DNA from: Paragemmobacter straminiformis
Lineage (GTDB): Bacteria; Pseudomonadota; Alphaproteobacteria; Rhodobacterales; Rhodobacteraceae
NCBI RefSeq assembly: GCF_014243445.1
Contig: NZ_JACLQD010000003.1
Span: 186,001 to 250,000, forward strand
Direction of reading: 5' to 3'
DNA: 64,000 nucleotides
In this document: piece by piece, positions 34,212-42,974 of the stretch
Position numbering within the stretch: the stretch's first letter is position 1
Layout: each line of letters begins with the position of its first letter
Position numbers and translations under genes: made by a program
The notes under the pieces: generated by a model
Database searches by the model: none
What the model was told of the DNA's origin: nothing
The model's input: only the letters and a program-made list of their open reading frames with translations

Positions 34212-36907
34212 GGACCAAGCAGGTGTTTGCGCAGGAAGGGCTTCAGCTCTCCCTTGCGGTGCAAAAGGTAGAGCAGCGGGTGTTCGTCAAAGCGCGGGTC
34301 TCCGGCCAGCGTGGCGCGGGGGAACAGGGCCGCCAGATCGGCGGCGGCGTCGCGGTCGCGGTCCTTGCCCGCCGAAAAGGCGATGGTGACGCGGGTTTCG
34401 GGCGACTGGTCAAGCCGCGTGGCCGCCTGCGCCAGAGGTGCCGCGAAATGCGGGTGCCGCTTGGGCGAGTCGGCCCCTGACAGCAGGATGCGGCGGCATC
34501 CGTTCTGCAGGCCCACGACCAGCGCCGGAATGCCGCCCGCGCTGGTGCCAAGCGCCACGGTTTCGCGATAGGCAAGCGGGGCCTGCCAATCGGCGATCCA
34601 GCGCGCCACCCCGCCAAGCGAGGTCGCCACCCCCGGCACGCCCGAGAAGTAATGCCTCCGGTCGGGGTCGCGCAGCAGCAAAAGGTCGTGCTGTGCAGGG
34701 TCGAGCGCGCAGAGGATCTGGTAGGTGGGCGCGGTCAGGCGCATGGCGCGGCTGGTAAAGCCGATGACCAGCGTCTTGCGGTTCGAGGGGACCGAGGGAT
34801 CGGTCATCAGATCGACGTTGTCCGAAACCGTCACGCGCTGCCACGCCAGGGGATCGGTCGCGTCGGCAAGGGTGGCTGCCACCTCGCGCGACCAGTCGGC
34901 GCGGCGGCGGGCAAGGGCGGTCCTGCCAAAGGGCCACCAGCCGCGCTTTTCCGGAGATGCTGCGAAAAGGCGGGTCAGCAGGGCGGGCGGGGCCACGTTT
35001 TCAAGCGTATGGCGGATGATGTCGAGTTCGACGATGCTGGTGCAGCGTTGCAGCAGAGTGTCGTCAAAGCCGTCGCGGTCGGCGGTTGCGGCCTGCACCG
35101 CGTCAAGCAGGGCGTCGCGGTCCTTGCGGTCGGCCTTGGTGCGGAAGGGCGGCTTTTCGGTCGCGCCAAGGGTGACGAGGAAGGCCGACATTTGCCGCAC
35201 GGTGTCGATCTGGGCCACGGCGTCATCGGGAATGCGCAGGCCCGTCAGCCGCTCGACCGCCAGAATGAGGCGCATGCTCGACAGGGAATCGCCGCCGATC
35301 TGCGCGAAGTCGTCGTCCAGCCCCACCTGCGGCAGGTCGAGCTCCTCGGCCCAAAGGGTTGCGACGGCGGTTTCCAGCGGGCTGGCCCGTTCGGGCTGCC
35401 CTTCGGGCGGGTGATCGGCCGCCTGTGCCTGTTCGGTGAAAGCGGCCGTCAGGGCGGTGCGCAGCACCTTTCCGATCGGGTTGCGCGGCAAGGCATCGAC
35501 CAGCACCAGATGGCGCGGCACCTTGAAGGGGGCCAGCGATGCGCCGATGTGGGTCTTGATGTCGCGCAGCGTCAGCGCAGCGCCCGCGCGGGGCACGACG
35601 GCGATGGCGATATCTTCGCCCAAGGTGGCATGGGGCACCGGAAAGCAGGCGGCGTGCAGGATGTCGGGGTGGGACAGCGCCACCTCGTCCACCTCTTGCG
35701 GGGCGATCTTTTCGCCGCCACGGTTGATGATGTCCTTTGACCGACCCGTCAGGAACAGGTCGCCGTCGGTGTCGAGATAGCCGAGGTCGCCGGTATAGAA
35801 CCAGCCGTTGCGGAAGGATTCGGCATTGGCCTCGGGATTGTTCTCGTAGCCTGTAAAGACGTTCGGGCCGCGAATGGCGACCTCGCCCCGTTCCAGTGCG
35901 GGCAGGGGGGTGCCGTGGTCGTCCATGATGGCGATTTCGGTTCCGCAGGGGGTGCCTGCCGATCCGGGCTTGCGCAGGGCGGGCGGCAGGCGGGTCGAGG
36001 CGATGAGGGGCGATGCTTCGGTCATGCCGAAGGTGGTGATGACGGGCAGGGCGAAAAGCTGTTCCAGTTCGGCCAGCTGCGCCGCAGGCAGGGCCGCCGC
36101 GACCGAGCGCAGGAACCGCAGCGACGACCCGCGCGGGTCGCGGCCTTCGCGGCGGGCGAGGGTGGCAATATCGCCCAAGGTGGTGGGCACGCCCTGAAAC
36201 CATGTGGGCTGCGCGCTGCCGAGCAGGTCGAAGAAGCGTTGCGCATCGAAACGCCCCGAGGCGACGACGCTGCCGCCTGCGAAGATCGGGGCAAGCAGCA
36301 GGTCGACGATGCCGCCGACATGGTGCAATTCCCACATGCTGAGAACGCGGTCCTGCGCTGTCAGCCCGAGCGAGCGGGCGACCTCGCGCGTTCCGGCCAG
36401 CAGGTTCGCATGGGTCAGCGGCACCAGCTTGCCGCGCCCCGTGGTGCCCGATGTCATCAGCACGATGGCCAGATCGGACGGATCGGGTGCGGCAAGCCGC
36501 GCATCGGCTTGCGGGGCCGAGACCGCGTGAAAGTCGAGCAAGGGCAGGTCCAGCACCTGCGCCGCTTCGGCGGCGGCGGGCAGGGCCTGCGGCAGCGTCA
36601 GAACGGCGGCGACCCCGGCCATCGAGAAATAGGCCAGCAGTTCGGACAGGGTCGAGGACGGGTTGAACGGCACGGCAACGCCCGCGATGGCCGTGGCGAA
36701 AAGCGCCTGGCACATCTCGGCCCCTGCGGGAAGGACAATGGCGATACGGCGTTTCGCGAAGCCCTTGGCCTGAAGCCCTGCCGCAAGCGACAGGACCGCC
36801 GATTCGAACGCCGCATAGTCAAGCGTGACGCCCTGCGGGATGATCAGGGCAGGCGCGTCGGGCGCGCGGCGGGCTGCGTCTTGCAGAAGTGTAAGGACGG
36901 TGGACAA
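34208..36907 (-). CDS. AMP-forming acyl/aminoacyl ligase - carrier protein - hydrolase-like fusion
   Basis: An 899-residue three-part protein. Residues about 1-490 are an ANL adenylating domain: MTSGTTGRGKLVPLTH (151-166), FGMTEASP (293-300), FYTGDLGYLDTDGDLFLTGR (370-389) and the late Lys in NPIGKVLR (477-483). Residues about 510-580 are a carrier domain with the pantetheine Ser541 in IGGDSLSSM. Residues about 590-899 contain GTSAGG, a serine-hydrolase-like elbow, followed by a late DEHPLLYLL that could hold a catalytic His. It should load an acyl or amino acid onto its own carrier. The start is TTG 36907, with AGGA 8 nt upstream; the sulfotransferase gene ends 19 bp before. Substrate unknown; a fatty-acyl, hydroxyacyl or amino acid decoration of a glycan is inferred from neighbours. 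Confidence 0.8.
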   Translation of the reverse strand: MSTVLTLLQDAARRAPDAPALIIPQGVTLDYAAFESAVLSLAAGLQAKGFAKRRIAIVLPAGAEMCQALFATAIAGVAVPFNPSSTLSELLAYFSMAGVAAVLTLPQALPAAAEAAQVLDLPLLDFHAVSAPQADARLAAPDPSDLAIVLMTSGTTGRGKLVPLTHANLLAGTREVARSLGLTAQDRVLSMWELHHVGGIVDLLLAPIFAGGSVVASGRFDAQRFFDLLGSAQPTWFQGVPTTLGDIATLARREGRDPRGSSLRFLRSVAAALPAAQLAELEQLFALPVITTFGMTEASPLIASTRLPPALRKPGSAGTPCGTEIAIMDDHGTPLPALERGEVAIRGPNVFTGYENNPEANAESFRNGWFYTGDLGYLDTDGDLFLTGRSKDIINRGGEKIAPQEVDEVALSHPDILHAACFPVPHATLGEDIAIAVVPRAGAALTLRDIKTHIGASLAPFKVPRHLVLVDALPRNPIGKVLRTALTAAFTEQAQAADHPPEGQPERASPLETAVATLWAEELDLPQVGLDDDFAQIGGDSLSSMRLILAVERLTGLRIPDDAVAQIDTVRQMSAFLVTLGATEKPPFRTKADRKDRDALLDAVQAATADRDGFDDTLLQRCTSIVELDIIRHTLENVAPPALLTRLFAASPEKRGWWPFGRTALARRRADWSREVAATLADATDPLAWQRVTVSDNVDLMTDPSVPSNRKTLVIGFTSRAMRLTAPTYQILCALDPAQHDLLLLRDPDRRHYFSGVPGVATSLGGVARWIADWQAPLAYRETVALGTSAGGIPALVVGLQNGCRRILLSGADSPKRHPHFAAPLAQAATRLDQSPETRVTIAFSAGKDRDRDAAADLAALFPRATLAGDPRFDEHPLLYLLHRKGELKPFLRKHLLGP

Positions 36908-36926
36908 GCGGTTTTCCTGTGCTGGA

Positions 36927-37673
36927 TCAGCCGCGCTCGGCCGCGAGGGCGGCGGCGAGACGGGATTCGAGGGCGGTGATGTCGAGACCGGCAAACCCGC
37001 GCAGCGCCGCGCGTTCGATGCGTTCCCGCAACCCGATCGCGCTGCTGCGACGGTTGAGGGCGGGACGACGCGAATCCTGCAAGGGGCGGCCGACAAAGGC
37101 TTGCAGCCGCCGCAGTTCGGCATCGTCGGTCAGAAGGGTTTCGTAGTTGAGCAGGATGCGCCGCGCGGGGGCGGTCGAGTCATAGGCGGCGAGCATGCCG
37201 TGATTGTAGAGATACCATGCCCGCAGCGCCCGCGCGCCACGGCTGACCGAAAGGTGTTTGCGCGCGGTGTAGTGCCGCCGCACGCTTGCCGCGCTGCGAT
37301 AGACGCAGATCACGCGCAGGTCGGGCAGGGCTTCGGCCCAGAAGGCGTGGGTCAGGCAAGAGCGGGGGTCCTTGAACCCCCAGTCACCGCCGGGGGCCGC
37401 GATTTCGGACGCAAGGGCCCGTGCCTCGGCGATGCGGTCGGCATGGTCGGGGCCTGCGGCATAGGGGGTGATGACGCGCAGGCTGTTCGCCTCGCCGCAG
37501 CCCAGCAGGCGCTTGTTCAGGCCGTTCGTCGAGAGCCGTTCGAAATGGTTGCCCTGATCGTAGCTGCGGGAATCGACGCCCTCGATCATGCCGATACCCG
37601 ATGCGTCGAGCATCTGGCTAAGCAGGGTCGTGCCTGACTTGTGCATGCCGAGGATGGTGTAGACCGTGGTCAT
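36927..37673 (-). CDS. Sulfotransferase-family protein
   Basis: A 248-residue protein with a PAPS-type 5' phosphosulfate loop at the N-terminus (ILGMHKSGTTLLSQML, residues 7-22) and a candidate 3' phosphate motif VICVYRSAASVRRHY near 120. This fits P-loop sulfotransferases that move sulfate from PAPS to hydroxyl or amino groups. It is encoded 19 bp upstream of the ligase-carrier fusion, probably in one transcript. ATG 37673 gives AAGGAAAAA about 9 nt upstream. Acceptor unknown; some family members act on other phosphate groups. Confidence 0.8.
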   Translation of the reverse strand: MTTVYTILGMHKSGTTLLSQMLDASGIGMIEGVDSRSYDQGNHFERLSTNGLNKRLLGCGEANSLRVITPYAAGPDHADRIAEARALASEIAAPGGDWGFKDPRSCLTHAFWAEALPDLRVICVYRSAASVRRHYTARKHLSVSRGARALRAWYLYNHGMLAAYDSTAPARRILLNYETLLTDDAELRRLQAFVGRPLQDSRRPALNRRSSAIGLRERIERAALRGFAGLDITALESRLAAALAAERG

Positions 37674-37777
37674 CGGGCGTTTTTCCTTTAGCCGGGAAGG
37701 CGAAGTCGTTAATTCCTGCGAATCGGCGCCGGTCGCGGTTTGCGAAGGGGCCGGAGCATTCAGAAAGAGGTTCGGTC

Positions 37778-38404
37778 GTGGCAGTCTTTTCGTGTCGTGG
37801 GCATTCGGTGCTGTTCGTCCATATTCCGAAATGCGCCGGGACAAGCGTTACGGCCATGCTCGAGGGGTTGGGCGAAAAGCGGTTCGATGATCGCATCCGC
37901 ATCGGCCGGCACGCGCTGCGCCCGCGCCATTTGCCGCGCGAGGCGCTGGAGCGGATCTTCCTGCCGGGGATGTTCGATTACAGTTTCATGATGGTCCGCA
38001 ACCCTGTCGAGCGTGTGCTGAGCGAATATCGCTACCAGTGCCGCAAGGCCTTTCCGCGTTGGCAGGCCATTCTGGGATTTGACCGTTGGCTTGCGCTGTC
38101 TTTGGCCCGCGCGGCGCAAGACCCGTGGTACCGCGAGAACCATTTCCGCCCGCAGACCGATTTCCGCGTGTTCGACTGCGATGTGTTCCGCATCGAGGAG
38201 GGGCTTGCCCCGCTGGTCGGCAAGCTGGCCGCAATCACGGGAATGGACATGCCCGCCGTGACCGAACACAGGAACCGGACCGAAGCGCAGGACATCAGGA
38301 TGACGCGCAGATCGCTCGAGTCGATCCTGCGCACCTATCGCGCCGACTTCGAGGCGTTCGGATATCCTTCGGAGGTTCAAGACTATCACTCGCTGTTGCG
38401 CTAG
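37778..38404 (+). CDS. Sulfotransferase family 2-like protein
   Basis: A 208-residue protein of the carbohydrate sulfotransferase (Sulfotransfer_2) type: SVLFVHIPKCAGTSVTAML (residues 10-28) is the 5' phosphosulfate site and FMMVRNPVERVLSEYRY (69-85) the 3' site. Such enzymes sulfate sugars. It starts at GTG 37778 with AGAAAGAGG 7 nt upstream and is divergent from the other sulfotransferase by about 104 bp. The stop is 2 bp from the converging glycosyltransferase-like gene. Confidence 0.88.
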   Translation: MAVFSCRGHSVLFVHIPKCAGTSVTAMLEGLGEKRFDDRIRIGRHALRPRHLPREALERIFLPGMFDYSFMMVRNPVERVLSEYRYQCRKAFPRWQAILGFDRWLALSLARAAQDPWYRENHFRPQTDFRVFDCDVFRIEEGLAPLVGKLAAITGMDMPAVTEHRNRTEAQDIRMTRRSLESILRTYRADFEAFGYPSEVQDYHSLLR

Positions 38405-38405
38405 G

Positions 38406-39194
38406 TCAGAGGTGCCAGTGTTCCGCCGCGAACGGCGCCTGTTTCAGGTGGCCGTGGTGGCGGTGCAAGACGTCCTTGGGCTTGGTCTGGCCTGAAAACG
38501 AGACGATCGCCTCGCCCTTTCCCGGAAGGCGGGCCTTGCCCAGAAAGGCGGTGGTCAGGCCCAGTTGCCCGGCGCGGCGGCCGAGGAAATAGCTGAAGGA
38601 TCGGGCCGCGCAATCGACGCGGAAGATGATGATCTTGTTGTCGGGGAAATGGTCCATCTCGCGCCCTTTGAAATGGTGTTCAAGCCAGCGCTGTTCGCTG
38701 AAGGGGTTGTCGTTCTTGCCCGGCAGCCTGTTCGACCAGCCTTGGACATCGGCCACGAAGTCGTTCCAGATATGCGCCATCGAGCCGACCCGCAGCCGGT
38801 AGACCGCGCCATGCCCGCGCGAACGGGTGCGGCTTGCCCTGTGGCGGGCGATGACGAAATCGAGTTCGGGCCGGTCGGCAAGGAAATCGAGGCTGCCGAC
38901 GATCACGATGTCGATGTCGAGGCTGACGACGTAATCTTTCGGGCCAAGCCCGAGGAAGCCTTCGGAGAAGGTATAGATCTTGGGGCCGTTTCCGATGCGC
39001 CCCAATTCCGAGAGGGGGGCGGTTTCAATATCGGCGGCAAGGCCGGTCGTGTCATCGGTCAGGCAAAAGAACCGATGCGGAATCGACAGGTTGCGGCGCA
39101 CGCTGGCGCGCAGGATGTTCACTTCCTCAGACGAATACCGGTCGCCCCATTTGTAGCAGATGATATTGAGATGCTTGATGGGCGCATGTGACAT
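38406..39194 (-). CDS. Glycosyltransferase-like protein, paralogue A
   Basis: A 262-residue protein beginning KHLNIICYKWGDRYSSEEVN, with a DxD-like motif in YVVSLDIDIVIVGSLDFL near residue 90 that suggests a nucleotide-sugar-dependent GT-A fold. It is clearly related to the gene at 39476 (ICYKWG versus VCIKWG; FFCLTDD versus FICFTDN; LDIDIVIVG versus FDIDVVVTG). The two are divergent across about 280 bp. ATG 39194 is preferred; an ATG at 39251 would add 19 polar residues without a ribosome site. Donor and acceptor are unknown. Confidence 0.72.
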   Translation of the reverse strand: MSHAPIKHLNIICYKWGDRYSSEEVNILRASVRRNLSIPHRFFCLTDDTTGLAADIETAPLSELGRIGNGPKIYTFSEGFLGLGPKDYVVSLDIDIVIVGSLDFLADRPELDFVIARHRASRTRSRGHGAVYRLRVGSMAHIWNDFVADVQGWSNRLPGKNDNPFSEQRWLEHHFKGREMDHFPDNKIIIFRVDCAARSFSYFLGRRAGQLGLTTAFLGKARLPGKGEAIVSFSGQTKPKDVLHRHHGHLKQAPFAAEHWHL

Positions 39195-39354
39195 GGGCGT
39201 TTGCGGCTTTCCTTGTTTCGCCGGTATCAACCGACCGATCTTTCGAGACATTCAATCAATCTTTAGGTCCGTCCGAGCGACGTTTTCCCGCGGATGGCGG
39301 CCTGTTGCGGCCTAAATCCCGACTCCGGAACATGGACTTCGGCGCGTCGTTCAG

Positions 39355-39369
39355 TTAACCATCACTAAC
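39355..39369. promoter_or_regulatory. CtrA-like candidate site between divergent paralogues
   Basis: TTAACCATCACTAAC in the 281-bp divergent region of the two KWG-type genes. It resembles the alphaproteobacterial CtrA box (TTAA-N7-TTAA) but the right half is imperfect. Nothing else is evident in this gap. Confidence 0.3.
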
Positions 39370-39475
39370 AGAATGTTCAAACGGACTCTGGCGATCGCGC
39401 GTTTCGGAAAGCCGGTGCAACGGCGGTCCGGACGGCTTTCGTCATAGTTGTCCCTGCGTAAAGGCGTTGCCTGAT

Positions 39476-40249
39476 TTGGCCGACAAAGCACCAGTCAATG
39501 TCGTTTGCATAAAATGGGGCCAGAAATACGGGCAACATTATGTGAACAACCTGTATCGCGGCGTGTCGCGTTTCATGGACCGTGATTTCCGGTTCATCTG
39601 CTTTACCGACAATGCGCGCGGTCTCGACAGCGGGATAGAAATCCAGCCGATTCCGGTCGAACCTTTCGAGCATGCCTATGACTACGGCCGCACGCGCGAG
39701 GGGCGCAAAGGCGCGTGGCGCAAGATCTCGCTGTTCAAACCGGGTCTTGCCGGAATGCAGGGCCAGATGATCGGGTTCGACATCGATGTGGTCGTGACCG
39801 GACCGCTTGGCCCGATCCTCGACTTTGCGCCCGGGCGCGTGGCCTTTCGGCGCGAGTGGCGTTACGCGCGCTTCGGACGTCAGGGGGGGCACGGATCGGT
39901 CTTTACCTTCGACCCGTCGCTGCACCCCTATCTTTACGAGGATTTCGCCCGCGATCCGATCCGGATGATCGATATGCACAAGGGCAGCGAGCAATATTAC
40001 TCGTCGATCACGGCGCTGCGGCACGGGCAGCTCAGCTATCTGCCGAACGAGCTGGTTTGCAGCTACAAGCGCGACCTTCTGCCGGTTTTCCCGCTGAACC
40101 TGCTGCGCCAGCCGCAGCCGCCCAAAGGGTGCAGCGTGCTGTGCTTTCACGGCAAGCCGAGCATCGAAGAGGCGCTTGCCGGTGTCAGCCGGCCGCTGCG
40201 CTATCGGGCCAAGGGCTTTGAATGGTTGAAAGAATATTGGACGGCCTGA
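39476..40249 (+). CDS. Glycosyltransferase-like protein, paralogue B
   Basis: A 257-residue paralogue of the 38406 gene: VNVVCIKWGQKYGQHYVNNL at the N-terminus, FRFICFTDNARGL, and a DxD-like MIGFDIDVVVTGPLG near residue 100. A conserved late FHGKPSIEEAL may bind the acceptor or metal. No ATG is available; TTG 39476 is 11 nt after AAGG, whereas TTG 39467 would be only 2 nt from it, so the shorter start is preferred. Precedes the amidohydrolase gene by 43 bp on the same strand. Confidence 0.72.
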   Translation: MADKAPVNVVCIKWGQKYGQHYVNNLYRGVSRFMDRDFRFICFTDNARGLDSGIEIQPIPVEPFEHAYDYGRTREGRKGAWRKISLFKPGLAGMQGQMIGFDIDVVVTGPLGPILDFAPGRVAFRREWRYARFGRQGGHGSVFTFDPSLHPYLYEDFARDPIRMIDMHKGSEQYYSSITALRHGQLSYLPNELVCSYKRDLLPVFPLNLLRQPQPPKGCSVLCFHGKPSIEEALAGVSRPLRYRAKGFEWLKEYWTA

Positions 40250-40292
40250 ACCGCCGCCCCTTTGGTGCGGCCAGAGAAGAACGGAACATGCT

Positions 40293-41456
40293 GTGACGGA
40301 TGCTGCAATCAACGTGCCCGCGACACGGACGCCCTATTACAAGGAACTCGCCCGGGCGATCCAGGCGCATGGCGGCCATTTCAATTCGCATCTGCATCTG
40401 GACCGCGCCGGAACCTATCACGAGACGTTGCGGATCCTGACCGGAAGCACGCTTCAGGACGCGACCACGCTGACCCTTGCGGGAAAGCATGCGCTGATTC
40501 CGCTGATTCACCAAAGCGCGCTTTACGACCCGCCGGTGTTGGCCGAGCGCGTCGCCTTTTATCTGGACGAGATGATCGCCGCCGGAACGCGGCGGGCCGA
40601 CAGTGTGGTCGATACCACGGCGGATCGGGTGGAATTGTCGGCGCTGCACGTCTTTGCCGAATTGCAGGACCGGTATCGCGGGCGGCTCGACCTGCGCTTC
40701 GGGGCCTATACGCCGCTGGGCCTGCGCGATGACGAGCCGCGCCGCTGGGCGCTGCTGGAAGAAGGGGCGCGCTTTGCCGATTTTCTGGGGCTGTTGCCGG
40801 AACGCGATGACCGCGAGATGTATCCCGACCATATCGGGTTCCGCGAAAGCTGCCTGCGGGGCATTTCGCTGGCGCGGTCTTTGGGCAAGCACATCCACAT
40901 CCATGTCGATCAGGCGAACCACGCCGCCGAGGGTGCGACCGAAATCCTTCTGGATGTGCTGGACGAAATCGGCGGGCCGGTGCCGCAGCCCGAGCCGGAC
41001 GTCTGGCTTATTCACGTCATCTCGCCCTCGACCTATGACGAGGGGCGCTTCGAGACGCTGGTGCAGCGCATGGCCGGACATAATGTCGGTGTGATCACCT
41101 GCCCGTCGGGTGCGATCAGCATGCGGCAATATCGGGGCCTGACCTCGCCCACGTTCAACTCGATCGCGCGGGTTCTCGAGTTTCTGGCCGCCGGAATTCA
41201 GGTGCGGATCGGGTCGGACAACATCTGCGATGTCACCTCGCCGCTGGGCACGCCCGACATGATGGACGAGGTTTTCGTTCTGGCGAATGCGCTGCGCTTC
41301 TATGACATCGAAATCCTTGCGAAACTGGCCGCGGGCAAGGCGCTTGACGCTGCCGAGCGCGCGCGGATCGCGGCGCATCTTGAAAATGACCGCGAGATCG
41401 CGGGCAGGATCGAAGCCGGTGTGCGCGCCAAGCTTGACGCCCGGCCGCGCGGCTAG
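40293..41456 (+). CDS. Amidohydrolase-superfamily protein (cytosine deaminase-like)
   Basis: A 387-residue metal-dependent hydrolase. Metal-site motifs are NSHLHLDRAGTYHE (residues 31-44), HIHIHVDQANH near 202, a His in WLIHVISPS near 238 and the catalytic Asp in IGSDNICDVTSP near 310. This pattern fits adenosine/cytosine deaminase-like amidohydrolases acting on a ring or amidine C-N bond. It starts at GTG 40293 because no other in-frame start has support. Within a glycan-type cluster it might deacetylate or deaminate a nucleotide sugar or amine precursor; that is only inference from position. Confidence 0.78.
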   Translation: MTDAAINVPATRTPYYKELARAIQAHGGHFNSHLHLDRAGTYHETLRILTGSTLQDATTLTLAGKHALIPLIHQSALYDPPVLAERVAFYLDEMIAAGTRRADSVVDTTADRVELSALHVFAELQDRYRGRLDLRFGAYTPLGLRDDEPRRWALLEEGARFADFLGLLPERDDREMYPDHIGFRESCLRGISLARSLGKHIHIHVDQANHAAEGATEILLDVLDEIGGPVPQPEPDVWLIHVISPSTYDEGRFETLVQRMAGHNVGVITCPSGAISMRQYRGLTSPTFNSIARVLEFLAAGIQVRIGSDNICDVTSPLGTPDMMDEVFVLANALRFYDIEILAKLAAGKALDAAERARIAAHLENDREIAGRIEAGVRAKLDARPRG

Positions 41457-41459
41457 GCG

Positions 41460-42974
41460 TCATTCATAGGCGAAGGGCGCGGGGTCGATCTGCCCCGAGG
41501 GGATGCCGATCACCGGCGGCGCTGTGGCCGGTTTGGTTCCCGACAGGCAGGCGAGGATATCGCCAAGAAGGGCCGGGGTCGTCACCGGCCTGCCGCCATG
41601 ATCCAGCGCCGCGCAGGTGCCGGGGTATTTGACAGCCGCCAGAACGCCGAAGGTGTCGGTCAGGGCAAAGGCCGAAGCCTCGGGCGTTTGCGGCGCTTCC
41701 GACAGGCCCACGCCCATGTCGCCAAAGACGAAAACGATGGCATCGGGGCTTTGCGCCTCGATCTCGGTCAGAAGCCGGTCCATCAGCCGCGCGGCGGTTT
41801 CGGTCGAGGCGGCATAGCGTTCGGCGAAATCGGCGGTGGCGGCCGGATCGGGCGCGTCGAGCTTTGGCCCCCGATAGTGGTAGGGCGGGCGGAAATGGCC
41901 CAGAAGGACGGTCGGTTCCGGGTTCGCAAGCGCCGTGCCGATGGCGGCAGCATAGGTTTCGGCAAGATCGGCCTCGGTCGGGCCGAAGCTTGCGTAAAGG
42001 CGGCTGTCGCGCAGGGTGCAGGCCCCGATGAACAGCGTGTTCCGCACCGCATCGGGCAGGAAGGTATCGGCGCAAACCGAGGCATCGCGGGCGATGGTCA
42101 GCCGGTCGATAAAGGGTCCGGCGAAGCGGCCGAACTTGCGGTCCTCGGTGACGGCGTCGATCCTGTAGCCATTGGCGGCAAAGGCATCGAACACGGCACT
42201 GGGTTGCGCGCCGGTGAAGGCATGGCCCGAATCGTCGCTTTCGTCATCGGGCAGGATGCGGGCGTTGCCGAGGGTGAGCAGCGCTTCGTAAGAGCGGCGG
42301 GTCGGAGATGCGCCGGAAAAGCTGTTGGGAATGCGGGTCAGCCCGTGCCGTTCCAGCACATCCTGCAAGCCCGTCGCGGTCAGGCCAAGGTGGTCTTGCG
42401 CGATCCGGTCGGGAATGGCCGACAGGAAGCCGAGCAGAAAGACATCGGGGCGTTTGGCAAAGCGCGGGGCATTGGCGGAAGGCGCGGGCAGGTCGCGCGC
42501 GGCTTGCCCCTGCCACGCGGCGCGGCGGTCAAGCGCCTCGGGCGTCAGATAGGCGACGGACCCGACAAGCGCCGTGGCGGCAAGCGCGGTTGCCAGCGGA
42601 ACGATCAGGCTTTGGCTGCCGTCGGCCCTGCCCCTGCCGACCCATGCCCCCAGAAGGCACAGGGCGAAACCGCCAGCCGCAAGGGTCAGCCCGCTTGGCC
42701 CCGACGCGGGGGCCAGAAGGCAGGCGGTGTAGCCTTGCGCTCCGGCTGCCAGTGCTGCCGCCAGAAGCCAGCCGATCCGGCGCGGGGCAAAGGACAGAAG
42801 CGCGGTCGAGACCAGCAGCGCCAGAACCAGCGTCAGCAGGATGACCACGGCATCGGGCGTGGCGACGATGGGCCAAAGATAGCCAAGGCTCGCCGCGACT
42901 GCCGTGACCAGCGACGTTGCGGCAAAGACGACCGGACCGGAGACGGCGGCATCGGGGGCGGGTGTTCGGGTCAG
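41460..42974 (-). CDS. Membrane sulfatase-like protein with degenerate active site
   Basis: About 504 residues. Five N-terminal membrane segments (about 10-165) are followed by an alkaline phosphatase/sulfatase-like domain (about 195-500), as in phosphoethanolamine transferases and LTA-synthase-like proteins. The nucleophile region SGASPTRRSYEALLTLG is recognisable. However the first metal Asp (usual ViDSlR) is replaced in FLLGFLSAIPDRI, and the usual DHG is DMG in VFGDMGVGLS. The only in-frame start upstream of the first membrane segment is CTG 42974, overlapping the preceding TGA as CTGA and lying 8 nt after GGAG. It may be a pseudoenzyme or transfer an unusual group. Confidence 0.65.
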   Translation of the reverse strand: MTRTPAPDAAVSGPVVFAATSLVTAVAASLGYLWPIVATPDAVVILLTLVLALLVSTALLSFAPRRIGWLLAAALAAGAQGYTACLLAPASGPSGLTLAAGGFALCLLGAWVGRGRADGSQSLIVPLATALAATALVGSVAYLTPEALDRRAAWQGQAARDLPAPSANAPRFAKRPDVFLLGFLSAIPDRIAQDHLGLTATGLQDVLERHGLTRIPNSFSGASPTRRSYEALLTLGNARILPDDESDDSGHAFTGAQPSAVFDAFAANGYRIDAVTEDRKFGRFAGPFIDRLTIARDASVCADTFLPDAVRNTLFIGACTLRDSRLYASFGPTEADLAETYAAAIGTALANPEPTVLLGHFRPPYHYRGPKLDAPDPAATADFAERYAASTETAARLMDRLLTEIEAQSPDAIVFVFGDMGVGLSEAPQTPEASAFALTDTFGVLAAVKYPGTCAALDHGGRPVTTPALLGDILACLSGTKPATAPPVIGIPSGQIDPAPFAYE

